From NCBI RefSeq assembly GCF_028867965.1, contig NZ_JAPQNT010000007.1, positions 1 through 64,000 on the forward strand: DNA of 64,000 bases. Reading direction: 5' to 3'. Positions 52,162-60,362 of the stretch are shown here, one piece after another (the stretch's first letter is position 1; each line of letters opens with the position of its first letter). The stretch is from Flavobacterium sp. SUN046 (lineage in GTDB: Bacteria; Bacteroidota; Bacteroidia; Flavobacteriales; Flavobacteriaceae). The notes below the pieces were generated by a model. The model worked only from the letters and a program-made list of their open reading frames with translations. It did no database searches and was not told the origin of the DNA. Both the position numbers and the translations under genes were made by a program.

Positions 52162-52214
52162 GGTTCTAAGATTCTGAGATGCTAAGTAACTCAGAAACTC
52201 AGAATCTTAGAACC
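52162..52214. repeat. Palindromic repeat with 17-bp perfect arms between DUF1800 and DUF1501 genes
   Basis: GGTTCTAAGATTCTGAG (52162-52178) and its exact reverse complement CTCAGAATCTTAGAACC (52198-52214) flank 19 bp that include CTAAGTAACTCAG. It abuts the DUF1800 stop codon at 52215. A degraded relative is at 8420-8467. Confidence 0.9.
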
Positions 52215-53612
52215 TTATATTAATTGATATTCGGGTGTTTTGGTAATGTAATTAAATACTCTTAAAACGGCGTAATTTGCATTTTTATCTTTGGCATCGA
52301 AATCATACTTCAGTAAATTTTCCATGTCTTTTTGCGTGTTTTCATCAACTTGAAATAACAATCTGTTCCTCAATTCGGCTATAATTTTTTTATTATTTCC
52401 ATTAGAATCAAAATCAAGTTTTACATTTATTTTTTCTAATTCTATTTCGGGTTGTTCGCCTTCATCTGGAACTTTATTGAATGCTTTTCTACTAATATTT
52501 CTTCCGTTGCAAAGCAAATCGGAAACATTATTTCGTTGCAAATAAATTTGTGATGTCAACCATGAATTTCCGCCATCCCAACCTTTAACGTTAGGTTGAT
52601 TGAATAAATCCATTCCTTGTTGTCTTAAATAAAATGCAATTAAGGCACTCGGAGTATTCTCAATATGCAACTCATCAATCATTTGAAATAAATAAACCAA
52701 CGGATCTTTGATTTTGCTACCAGCATTTTCTTTGGCAAATTCTTCGGTAAAAATTTTGATTAAAAGTGGCTCGATTTCAAATTTCACTTTTCTCAAATAA
52801 TCACCATAATAGGTTACTAATTCTTCCTTTGGATTGTCGTAAATGAACCATTTCAGAATTTTTCGAGTAATTAAATACGGAATATTTTTTTGTTCAAATA
52901 TAATGTCAACTAAATCATTGGCTTTAAAATTTCCTTTTTTTCCAAAATAAGTTTTGTCGCTGTTGTCTTCAAGAAATCTTCGGTAAACTGCTTCTTGTTC
53001 TCCAAGATTTAATCCTGCTAGAGCTCGTGCGCCATTTTTAATATCATCTTCGGTATAATTTCCAATTCCTAGTGTGAAAAGTTCTAATAATTCGCGACTT
53101 AAATTTTCATTAATTTTATCTTTTTTATTGTCAACATTATCTAAATACCGGACCATTGCATTGGTTTGAATCATGACTTTGGTTAACTTTTTGAAATTTC
53201 CAAAGGCATTTTCTCGTAATAAATAATTATTTTGATACACCCAATAATTTACTTTCACTTTTTGAGAAGTTGTAACAAAATGATTGTGCCAAAACAAAAC
53301 CATTTTTTCACGCAACGGAAAAGATTCATTTTGCATTCGTTCAATCCACCATTTTTTTAATTCAATCGAATTACGAATTTGTTTTTTAATAATTTTCTTT
53401 TGTTCTTCAGAATCAGAATTTTTAATACTTTGACGTAATTCTTTTAATTCAGCTAAAGTTTTAGGATCATCTTTCAGGCAATCGGGCATATCATTTTCGA
53501 ATGGCGCTTGAATTGATTTCTTTACGAAATTTGTAATTCCAACGGCATCAATTTGTGATGATTGTTTACTTGAAAAACCCATACGTAACGACCAAAGATT
53601 GCTTTTATTCAT
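52215..53612 (-). CDS. DUF1800 protein
   Basis: 465 residues from the ATG at 53612; an upstream TTG is less likely. Typical DUF1800 elements are MVLFWHNHFVTTSQKVKVNY, NLSRELLELFTLGIGNYTEDD, GARALAGLNL and VKGWDGGNSWLTSQIYLQRNN (in part). It lies in an operon with the DUF1501 partner, separated only by the palindromic repeat. No clear signal peptide is visible, so its location is uncertain. Confidence 0.92.
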   Translation of the reverse strand: MNKSNLWSLRMGFSSKQSSQIDAVGITNFVKKSIQAPFENDMPDCLKDDPKTLAELKELRQSIKNSDSEEQKKIIKKQIRNSIELKKWWIERMQNESFPLREKMVLFWHNHFVTTSQKVKVNYWVYQNNYLLRENAFGNFKKLTKVMIQTNAMVRYLDNVDNKKDKINENLSRELLELFTLGIGNYTEDDIKNGARALAGLNLGEQEAVYRRFLEDNSDKTYFGKKGNFKANDLVDIIFEQKNIPYLITRKILKWFIYDNPKEELVTYYGDYLRKVKFEIEPLLIKIFTEEFAKENAGSKIKDPLVYLFQMIDELHIENTPSALIAFYLRQQGMDLFNQPNVKGWDGGNSWLTSQIYLQRNNVSDLLCNGRNISRKAFNKVPDEGEQPEIELEKINVKLDFDSNGNNKKIIAELRNRLLFQVDENTQKDMENLLKYDFDAKDKNANYAVLRVFNYITKTPEYQLI

Positions 53613-53717
53613 GATCAAATTATTTTATATAATTAAGACATTATTTATTTGAAAAGGTTTAAAATAAAATTATACAAAAAGAGTTATAATACTCTATACC
53701 AACTTAAAAACTATTAC

Positions 53718-54311
53718 ATGAATAAATTCTTATTGCTTATTTTCATTTCATTCATTTGTTGCAACAATACTAAAATTGATACAACGACTAAAGATTATAC
53801 TTCTAAAAACGATGAAGCACTAAAATATTGCAAGGAAAACGGCTTTAATGAAGACTATTATTTCTTGCTTGACATGAGTATTCATCCTGGTAGAAATCGA
53901 TTTTTTGTATATGATTTTAAAGAAAAGAAAGTTACTGATAAAAATTTAGTTACACATGGAAGCTGTGACAAATTTGAAGAAAATCCTAATCAATGGGAAA
54001 AAGCCAAATTTGATAATAAAACCGATAGTCATTGTTCTATGAAAGGAAAATATAAAATTGGTAAAAGAGATTATAGTTCATGGGGAATTCATGTAAAATA
54101 TTGGCTTCACGGATTAGAGAAAACCAATTCTAATGCTGTTAATAGAGTGGTGGTTTTGCATTCTTGGGATGCTGTTTCAGATAAAGAAGTTTATCCGCAA
54201 GTTAGCCCATTAAGTTGGGGTTGTCCAGCAGTTTCTAATGAATTTATGACTAAACTAGATGCCAAATTAAAGTTGGCTAAAAAACCAGTTTTGTTATGGA
54301 TTATTGAATAA
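53718..54311 (+). CDS. Murein L,D-transpeptidase-type lipoprotein
   Basis: 197 residues from the ATG at 53718 (MNKFLLLIFISFICC); an upstream in-frame TTG adds a non-signal leader. A lipobox-like ISFICC gives membrane anchoring. The catalytic region has HSWDAV and LSWGCPAVS with Cys169, the pattern of the L,D-transpeptidase family 2 (PF13645-type). It would crosslink peptidoglycan or attach proteins to it in the periplasm. Confidence 0.88.
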   Translation: MNKFLLLIFISFICCNNTKIDTTTKDYTSKNDEALKYCKENGFNEDYYFLLDMSIHPGRNRFFVYDFKEKKVTDKNLVTHGSCDKFEENPNQWEKAKFDNKTDSHCSMKGKYKIGKRDYSSWGIHVKYWLHGLEKTNSNAVNRVVVLHSWDAVSDKEVYPQVSPLSWGCPAVSNEFMTKLDAKLKLAKKPVLLWIIE

Positions 54312-54313
54312 AA

Positions 54314-54347
54314 AAAATCCTAAAACAAAAATTTGCTTTAGGATTTT
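54314..54347. terminator. Intrinsic terminator between convergent genes
   Basis: AAAATCCTAAA (54314-54324) pairs with TTTAGGATTTT (54337-54347), an 11-bp perfect stem. Confidence 0.85.
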
Positions 54348-54372
54348 AAGTTCAAAATAATTAACCCAATTT

Positions 54373-55197
54373 TTATCTTCTTCCTCTACCGCGAACTCTA
54401 ACACCGCCATTTCTAACTTTGACAGCTCTTACATTTCCACGTCTGTTTTCATGTATTACAGTTGTTCCTCTTCGGTTATGAATAACTAATGTTGATGAAT
54501 GTCTTCTTGGTGCATAAACTCTATTGGCAACAAGTACTCTGCGAGTTGCAACTCTATGATAATAAACTCTGTGAGGCGCACAATTTCTGTAAAATACTGT
54601 ATATCCTATTGGTCGCCATGGTCTCCACCATTTTGGATACAATCTCCAACGCCATGGTGAATGCCATATTACATAGCTTGGTGCATAAATATAGCGTACA
54701 CTTGGCCAAAGCCAAACATTTACGCTTGCTTGGTTAGTTTTATATTCTGTTGTATCAGTGTTATTAACTTTGGTTTCAGACGCTACAGTATCAGTTGGCT
54801 CGATTACGGTATTTTCTGCAAATAAGTCTTTGTCGCCTTCTATTTGTAAAACGGCATTATCGGTACCAATTTTTTCCACGCCTATTAATGCGATATCTTG
54901 TTTTTCAGTTTCATTAATGTAGGTGCTCAGTACAATTGCATGTGCATCGCCATCTTGAATATCGTCTACAGTAATGTAATCTATATCGCCATCATTGTTT
55001 AAGTCTAGATTATTGACATTATTATTTTGTTCGTTAAGACTTTTTTCAAATTCTTCAAGTGAATTTGATTTTTTGAATAATGCTAAAGCACCTTCTAGGC
55101 TAAAATTATCTCCAGTATTTTCTGGGCGATCGTCTTCTTGACTAAATCCTGTTGTTATTCCTAGAATAATAAACAGTAGTGAGAATGTTTTTTTCAT
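54373..55197 (-). CDS. Secreted Trp/Arg-rich protein, function unknown
   Basis: 274 residues from the ATG at 55197, with a signal peptide ending GFSQ. The N-terminal half is acidic and contains a calcium-loop-like NLDLNNDGDIDYITVDDI. The C-terminal half is unusually basic and aromatic (HSPWRWRLYPKWWRPWRP; YYHRVATRRVLVANRVYAP) and ends in GRGRR. I do not recognise a family. The charge split suggests a surface or envelope protein that binds an acidic polymer; this is inference. Confidence 0.75.
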   Translation of the reverse strand: MKKTFSLLFIILGITTGFSQEDDRPENTGDNFSLEGALALFKKSNSLEEFEKSLNEQNNNVNNLDLNNDGDIDYITVDDIQDGDAHAIVLSTYINETEKQDIALIGVEKIGTDNAVLQIEGDKDLFAENTVIEPTDTVASETKVNNTDTTEYKTNQASVNVWLWPSVRYIYAPSYVIWHSPWRWRLYPKWWRPWRPIGYTVFYRNCAPHRVYYHRVATRRVLVANRVYAPRRHSSTLVIHNRRGTTVIHENRRGNVRAVKVRNGGVRVRGRGRR

Positions 55198-55333
55198 ATT
55201 CAATTTTTTTTGATAATAAGACATTAAATAATTTAAAAGGTTTAATGCAATTTAATTTTTTTAAACAAATAAACTGATTTTTGATTTAAGTTTTAATTAA
55301 GTTTTTTTAAAGCTAATTTATATCTATTGTGGA

Positions 55334-55341
55334 TAGCTTTG
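55334..55341 (+). promoter_or_regulatory. Predicted -7 element of the Lys/Ala-rich protein gene
   Basis: TAGCTTTG fits TAnnTTTG, 46 bp before the start codon. No clear TTG was found at the usual distance. Confidence 0.5.
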
Positions 55342-55387
55342 TATAAGAAAATTAAATAATAATTATTAATTCAAAAAATTTAAGATC

Positions 55388-55591
55388 ATGAAAAAATTAA
55401 TTTCAACAATGGCATTAGCAGCTTTATTAGTTGCAGGAACAGTTAACGCTCAAGAAAAAGCTCCAGCAAAAGAAAAAGCTAAAACTGAGAAAAAAGAAGC
55501 TAAAAAAGAGGCTAAAGCAGCAGTGAAAGAGACTAAAAAAGAAGCAAAAGCTGCGGTAAAAGAAGTGAAAAAAGAAACTAAAAAAATGTAA
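55388..55591 (+). CDS. Small secreted Lys/Ala-rich repeat protein
   Basis: 67 residues. A signal peptide (MKKLISTMALAALLVAGTVNAQ) is followed by a tail of only Lys, Ala, Glu, Thr, Val and Pro with an approximate 11-residue repeat (KKEAKAAVKET, KKEAKAAVKEV). Low-complexity helical tails like this resemble LEA or histone-H1-like proteins. Because it is exported, an envelope protectant or polyanion binder is more likely than a nucleoid protein. A terminator follows. Confidence 0.82.
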   Translation: MKKLISTMALAALLVAGTVNAQEKAPAKEKAKTEKKEAKKEAKAAVKETKKEAKAAVKEVKKETKKM

Positions 55592-55610
55592 TTTTAGTTT
55601 GTTATTAATT

Positions 55611-55640
55611 GAACGTCCAAATTTATTTGGGCGTTTTTTT
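55611..55640 (+). terminator. Intrinsic terminator after the Lys/Ala-rich protein gene
   Basis: AACGTCCAAAT pairs with ATTTGGGCGTT (one G-T/A-C type mismatch), followed by eight T. Confidence 0.82.
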
Positions 55641-55650
55641 TTGATTTTTT

Positions 55651-55953
55651 TTAAGCATTGATTTTAATATCTATTGTTTTCCAATTAATTTGAATCCAAA
55701 CAACAATATCAGCTTGAGAGTTTATTGTATCAGGAAGTTTTTCTCTTATTATTCGTTCAATTTTTCTTGCACTTTCAATTTTTTCAAAATCCCAAAGTTC
55801 AATCATTTTATTTATCAAATACAATACTTCAAAACCTTCAGTTCTATTAAAGCGAGTTGTGTCTAATTTTCCTGAAATTTTCGGATTATTATGCAATAAT
55901 TCGGTCCAAAAATAATCAGAGTAATAAAGGTCTTTTTTAGTTACTAGTGTCAT
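55651..55953 (-). CDS. Small cytosolic protein, function unknown
   Basis: 100 residues without signal or membrane segment. It has aromatic and charged helices (YYSDYFWTELLHNNPKISGK; FEKIESARKIERIIREKL). No family recognised. It lies 15 bp after a small membrane protein gene on the same strand and may be translated with it. Confidence 0.6.
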   Translation of the reverse strand: MTLVTKKDLYYSDYFWTELLHNNPKISGKLDTTRFNRTEGFEVLYLINKMIELWDFEKIESARKIERIIREKLPDTINSQADIVVWIQINWKTIDIKINA

Positions 55954-55968
55954 TTTGATTTTTATTAA

Positions 55969-56175
55969 TTATTCTTTTACAATTATATTAATCATAAGTC
56001 CAATTAGAACTCCAATTGATCCTGCTAATAATGCTACTAAAATATTTTCTAAATCAATATTCTCGACTCCAAGTTCTATTGCTGCAAAAAACACCAATAT
56101 TATTAATGATGTTGTAATTGATATACCAATTAACATTTTGCTAAACGTATTACTTTTCATTTCTATTACTTTCAT
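55969..56175 (-). CDS. Small two-TM membrane protein
   Basis: 68 residues from the ATG at 56175. Two hydrophobic segments (MLIGISITTSLIILVFFAAIEL in part; ILVALLAGSIGVLIGLMINIIV in part) surround a short acidic loop. The hydrophobic periodicity and ATG start favour this frame over the overlapping plus-strand frame. Function unknown. Confidence 0.55.
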   Translation of the reverse strand: MKVIEMKSNTFSKMLIGISITTSLIILVFFAAIELGVENIDLENILVALLAGSIGVLIGLMINIIVKE

Positions 56176-56224
56176 GGTGCTCAGTCATTTAGTAAGTGTA
56201 AAATTGGGCATTATGTTTTTAAAA

Positions 56225-56250
56225 AAAATCCCTACAAATAGGGATTTTTT
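56225..56250 (-). terminator. Intrinsic terminator after the NarL-type regulator gene
   Basis: ATCCCTA, CAAA, TAGGGAT with T runs on both sides. The same 20-bp hairpin sequence recurs at 59374-59393. Confidence 0.85.
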
Positions 56251-56286
56251 AATATTAAATAAACGGCTTAATACAGTAAGAAAATA

Positions 56287-56898
56287 TTAAAAATCATATT
56301 TTCGTTCGACTGCAAATCGAATTAAATCGGTTTTTCCGTGAAGATTTATTTTTTTTAAAATATTTTTTCGATGCGTATCCACTGTACTTTTTCCTATAAA
56401 GAGCTGATCAGCAATTTCTTGTGAACTTTTTCCGTCACCAATAAGTCTTAAGATTTCTTTTTCTCTTGAACTTAGTAAAATTTCTTCTTTAGATGTCGAA
56501 TCTATTGTTGTAATTGCATCATCAAAATAAGTTCCGTTTTTAGCTACAATTCTTATGGCTTCTAATACTTTTTTTAGTGATGAATTTTTCATTATGTAGC
56601 CATCAGCTCCAGCTTTTTTCATTTGATCGATAGCTTCATTTTGATCAAACATGCTAAAGGCAATAACTTTGGTATTTGGGTATTCTTTTTTTATGGTTTT
56701 GGTAGCACAGATACCGTCGCATTTGGGCATTCGTATATCTGTAATGACAACATCTGGCTGTTTTTTTCGTACTAAATCTACTAAAAATTCACCATCATTG
56801 GCTTCACCAATAAGAGAGATATCTTCCTCATATTCTAAAAAAGATTTAATACCATCAATTAATGCTTGATGATCTTCGGCTATTACAAGTCTTATCAT
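56287..56898 (-). CDS. NarL/LuxR-type response regulator
   Basis: 203 residues. The receiver domain has AEDHQAL, phosphoacceptor Asp54 in VVITDIRMP and Lys in the ADGYIMKNSSL region. The LuxR-type helix-turn-helix is LSSREKEILRLIGDGKSSQEI with LFIGKSTVDTHRKNIL (both in part). Its start overlaps the kinase stop by 4 bp, so they are a translationally coupled pair. Confidence 0.95.
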   Translation of the reverse strand: MIRLVIAEDHQALIDGIKSFLEYEEDISLIGEANDGEFLVDLVRKKQPDVVITDIRMPKCDGICATKTIKKEYPNTKVIAFSMFDQNEAIDQMKKAGADGYIMKNSSLKKVLEAIRIVAKNGTYFDDAITTIDSTSKEEILLSSREKEILRLIGDGKSSQEIADQLFIGKSTVDTHRKNILKKINLHGKTDLIRFAVERKYDF

Positions 56899-58673
56899 AA
56901 TGGTAAGTCGATTATTATTGTAGTTCCTTTATTTTTATAACTGTCAATTGAAAACGAACCGTTCATGAATTCTATTTTTTTTTGAATATTGCTCAATCCA
57001 ATACCATTATTAATTGTCGATTTAAAATCAAAACCTTTACCGTTATCTTCAATCATTATATTTAAAGTATCTTCGTGTTGGGTTAGACTTATGGTGGCAT
57101 AATTGGCTTCTGAATGTTTTACAATATTAGTTACAATTTCTTGAATCATTCTAAATATACTAATTTCTAGGGTTCCGTCTAATCGTTCTTCCATTCCGAA
57201 TGCAAAAACTTCAATCTGTAAAACTCCTGGAATTGAAATCTTTTTAGAAATATTTTTTATTGCAGGAACTAAACCTTCACTTGCAATTACGCCTGCATTT
57301 TTAGTATGTGCAATTGTTCTTACTTTTTGATACGCTTCTTCAATTAGAGCATCAGTTTTTTCAAACAATCGGTCTTCTTCGGCTTTAATAGTGTCACGAC
57401 GTTCTTTAAGATTATGAAAATTGAGTTTAAGAGTTACAAGCATGCTTCCTAAATTGTCATGCAAATCATTGGCAAGTTTAATACGTTCTTGTTCTTGACC
57501 TTTAATCATTGATTCAATACTATCTATTTCATGTTCTTTAAGTGCATTTTCATATCGTTCATTTTGTAATTCTTTATCTTGAATAGCAATCTGTTCTTTC
57601 TTTTTTAGGTTTTTTACTTTTAGATAGGCTATAATAAATCCTACTATTATGAGACCAATACAGGTATATATCCATAACATTTTTTCTTTATTCTTTGTTT
57701 TTAGGTTAAGATTTTCGAGCTCTTTTTTTTGGGTGTTGTATTTAGTTTGAATTTCATTAATGGCAATATTTTGTTTTTCAATAGTATTTGATTCAGAATA
57801 TTTATTACTTAAATTCAAATAATAAACTGCCTTTTCATAATCTTTTACAGATTGATAATCAAGTGATAAGAAGCTGTAAATATTTGATTTTATACTGTTT
57901 GTAAATTTATCTATTTTAACTTTATCTGCCAATAACCAGTATTTAATTGCTTCTTTTTTATTGCCTAAATGCGAATATGCTGATGCTTGATTCATGTAAT
58001 TGTAACAAATTTCAATGTTTATCTTCTTTTTTGTTAAATACTTTAAATCATTTTTTAAATAATATAAACTTGAGTCAGGTTGGTTTAAAATTTCACTAAA
58101 TAAAACGGCAATATTGTTATTTAATGACGATTGAATTTTTTCGTTTTTAACTTTTTTGTTTAGCTGTAAAGCTTTTCTAAAATAATACAGGCTTTTGTTG
58201 TAATGAATACTATCAATATTCATAGATGCAACTTGAGAATAGGCTTTTACTAATTTTCTTTGATTGTTAGTTTTTTTAGCATAGTTGATATATTCAATTA
58301 TATATTTTTGAGCTTCATTTGGATTATTTTTTTGTGCGTCAACTAAATACGATAGTTTGAGATTGACTTCCATTGCGCTATCGACATTATTAATTTTTAA
58401 ATAGTCTTCTTTAGCTTTATGAAAATACTGAAATGCTAAGTCATTTTTATTTTCATGACCGTAGTTTTTTGCACATAATAAATAGTATAAAGGTTTATCA
58501 GTTATAGATAATTTGGGACTATTTATTTTTTTCAACTCAGTTTCTGTAGTTGAAAAATCATCGTTGTTAATTTTATTATTTAATTTTTGCAGTTCAATAT
58601 TTTGTGAAAAAGCAATACTAACGTTCATTAAAAACGTTAGTATTGCAAGTATATGAACTTTTTTTTTACTCAT
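56895..58673 (-). CDS. TPR-type sensor histidine kinase (HisKA_3)
   Basis: 592 residues. A signal peptide is followed by about six TPR-like helical repeats in the periplasm (~30-310), one membrane segment (~332-352) and a coiled coil. The HisKA_3 phosphoacceptor His405 lies in LANDLHDNLGSMLVTL, followed by an HATPase with DNGKGFDF and GIGLSNIQKK. It probably senses a periplasmic protein or peptide through the TPR part and signals to the coupled NarL-type regulator. Confidence 0.94.
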   Translation of the reverse strand: MSKKKVHILAILTFLMNVSIAFSQNIELQKLNNKINNDDFSTTETELKKINSPKLSITDKPLYYLLCAKNYGHENKNDLAFQYFHKAKEDYLKINNVDSAMEVNLKLSYLVDAQKNNPNEAQKYIIEYINYAKKTNNQRKLVKAYSQVASMNIDSIHYNKSLYYFRKALQLNKKVKNEKIQSSLNNNIAVLFSEILNQPDSSLYYLKNDLKYLTKKKINIEICYNYMNQASAYSHLGNKKEAIKYWLLADKVKIDKFTNSIKSNIYSFLSLDYQSVKDYEKAVYYLNLSNKYSESNTIEKQNIAINEIQTKYNTQKKELENLNLKTKNKEKMLWIYTCIGLIIVGFIIAYLKVKNLKKKEQIAIQDKELQNERYENALKEHEIDSIESMIKGQEQERIKLANDLHDNLGSMLVTLKLNFHNLKERRDTIKAEEDRLFEKTDALIEEAYQKVRTIAHTKNAGVIASEGLVPAIKNISKKISIPGVLQIEVFAFGMEERLDGTLEISIFRMIQEIVTNIVKHSEANYATISLTQHEDTLNIMIEDNGKGFDFKSTINNGIGLSNIQKKIEFMNGSFSIDSYKNKGTTIIIDLPL

Positions 58674-58700
58674 TAATAATTAGTTTTTTGATGTTTTCAT

Positions 58701-59315
58701 TTATTTTGTTAGTGGTTTTATAGTTCCAGTACCGCAAGTTTTAGGGTGTCTAAAATCTGTTGCTGATACTTTTGTTCCAACTTGAATTTTAACTTTATAA
58801 CAATCATTTGTTTGTGCTAGCCTATAAATTTCAGTAGCTTTTGCCTTCATATCGCTTTCAGAAATTTCATTATCATGAAAAACTACAACACCAATTTCCT
58901 TATCAATATCTAAATCAACTGCATTTGGAGCTTTTTTTATTATTCCAAAGTTTAATGAGTATTTAAAAATATAATTGTTTTCAGGTCTCAAATCTTTACC
59001 ATAAAGATCTTCTAAATGCATAACCAATTTATTTCCATCTGAATCGGACACATTATAAACGTTTACAATTTTATAGGTGTTTTTAGTTTTAGTAGGATCA
59101 GCTAAACAAATTCTTAAATCTGCTTGACTGTCGGTAATCATTTCACCACATGATAAATAGGTTTCTAGTTTTGGACAGTCAATTGCTGGCGTATCTTCGA
59201 CTTTAGCGCTTGAAGAAGTTGTATCTGTGGCTTTAGTGCTTTCTTCTGTATTTTCTTTTTGCTTGCAGCTGTTTAAGATAAAAACACAGGTTAGTGACAA
59301 AATAATTTTTTTCAT
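58701..59315 (-). CDS. Lipoprotein of unknown function
   Basis: 204 residues from the ATG at 59315. The lipobox is at ILNSC. A Thr/Ser/Glu-rich linker precedes a globular part with two short Cys patterns (DCPKLETYLSCGE; HPKTCGTG). No family recognised. It lies 27 bp upstream of the kinase gene and could be the first gene of that unit, hence a candidate input protein. Confidence 0.75.
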   Translation of the reverse strand: MKKIILSLTCVFILNSCKQKENTEESTKATDTTSSSAKVEDTPAIDCPKLETYLSCGEMITDSQADLRICLADPTKTKNTYKIVNVYNVSDSDGNKLVMHLEDLYGKDLRPENNYIFKYSLNFGIIKKAPNAVDLDIDKEIGVVVFHDNEISESDMKAKATEIYRLAQTNDCYKVKIQVGTKVSATDFRHPKTCGTGTIKPLTK

Positions 59316-59368
59316 AATAATAAGTTTTAAGGTTTTTACATTACAAAATTCTGCCATTAAATTATAAA

Positions 59369-59393
59369 AAAAGTCCCTACAAATAGGGATTTT
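59369..59393 (-). terminator. Intrinsic terminator after the DUF2721 gene
   Basis: TCCCTA, CAAA, TAGGGA hairpin, with a seven-T run on the minus strand. Same sequence as at 56229-56248. Confidence 0.82.
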
Positions 59394-59426
59394 ATCAATT
59401 AAGTTGTAAAGGTTATTTGTTGATAA

Positions 59427-59834
59427 CTAGTTCTTTGCTTGTTCATCGTTCATTAAATCACTTAAATGCAGGCGTAATGCAGTTACTGAAATACTAATTT
59501 CCCAAAAGGATATTCCAAGTGAAATTAATAAGCATAACAAGCTTGAACCAAATAAATAAATTCCGACCATTTGTTGTTCTAAAAACAATAATAGCATCGC
59601 AAAAACTGATAAAAATAAACACAATACACCAAATAGTTGCATGTATCGGATAAGTGATAATCTTAAATTTAAGTTATGAATTTGCAATAAAGTTGTTTTA
59701 GAATGCATCTCATCATAATGTTTTTTCAAACTTCTAATAATTTGTGCAATAGTTAAAAATCTGTTGGTATAAGCCAAGAGAATTAATGAAGTTGCCGAGA
59801 ATAATAAGGCTGGAGTTTCTATATGGAGTGTCAT
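59427..59834 (-). CDS. DUF2721 membrane protein
   Basis: 135 residues. ALLFSATSLILLAYTNRFLTIA (in part), a charged loop and two further membrane segments fit the DUF2721 family. Function unknown. It lies 14 bp from the next gene upstream. Confidence 0.88.
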   Translation of the reverse strand: MTLHIETPALLFSATSLILLAYTNRFLTIAQIIRSLKKHYDEMHSKTTLLQIHNLNLRLSLIRYMQLFGVLCLFLSVFAMLLLFLEQQMVGIYLFGSSLLCLLISLGISFWEISISVTALRLHLSDLMNDEQAKN

Positions 59835-59848
59835 TTATTTTGGGAGTT

Positions 59849-60298
59849 TTATTTTGTAAGTATAGTAAATGATTCATGATTTTTCAAGAAACTTAATTTA
59901 ACCGATTTAGCTGTCTTGTTTTTAATTTCATCAATATTTAGGTTAGTAATATCAAAGCTAATTGAAGTAATCCAACGGTTAGATACATTAGAAAAATCAG
60001 ATTCAATTTCTTTAGTATCTGATTTTAATACTAAAATATCATTTTCGTTGGTAAAAATTAGTTCACATCCTTCATAAGTTTTAAATTTTTCTAACCCAAT
60101 TACAGTTATATTCATGAATTTGTATTCTGAAAGCTCTTGAAAAGTAACCCAAATTCCACCATTTTCTGACGCAGCTATTTGTTCACCTTTCACTTGAATC
60201 ATCTTATTTTCTGTATAAGTATCAACATGATTACTTTCTGAAACATCTAGTCCGCCAAATTTTGGAACAATTTTTTTAAGGATATTGACTAATAACAT
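59849..60298 (-). CDS. Protein of unknown function
   Basis: 149 residues, mostly beta, with no clear signal peptide (MLLVNILKKIVPKFGGLD). Strands are seen in GIWVTFQELSEYKFMNITVIG and SVKLSFLKNHESFTILTK (in part). I do not recognise the family. It probably shares a transcript with the DUF2721 gene downstream. Confidence 0.65.
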   Translation of the reverse strand: MLLVNILKKIVPKFGGLDVSESNHVDTYTENKMIQVKGEQIAASENGGIWVTFQELSEYKFMNITVIGLEKFKTYEGCELIFTNENDILVLKSDTKEIESDFSNVSNRWITSISFDITNLNIDEIKNKTAKSVKLSFLKNHESFTILTK

Positions 60299-60362
60299 AA
60301 CAATTATTTTATCTTATAAAATTTGAATAAAAACCTGTAAATGATAACTTTAATTTCAAAAA

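Noticed and set aside
55955..56290. A 111-codon plus-strand frame
   Set aside because: It starts with TTG and overlaps the better-supported two-TM gene on the other strand.
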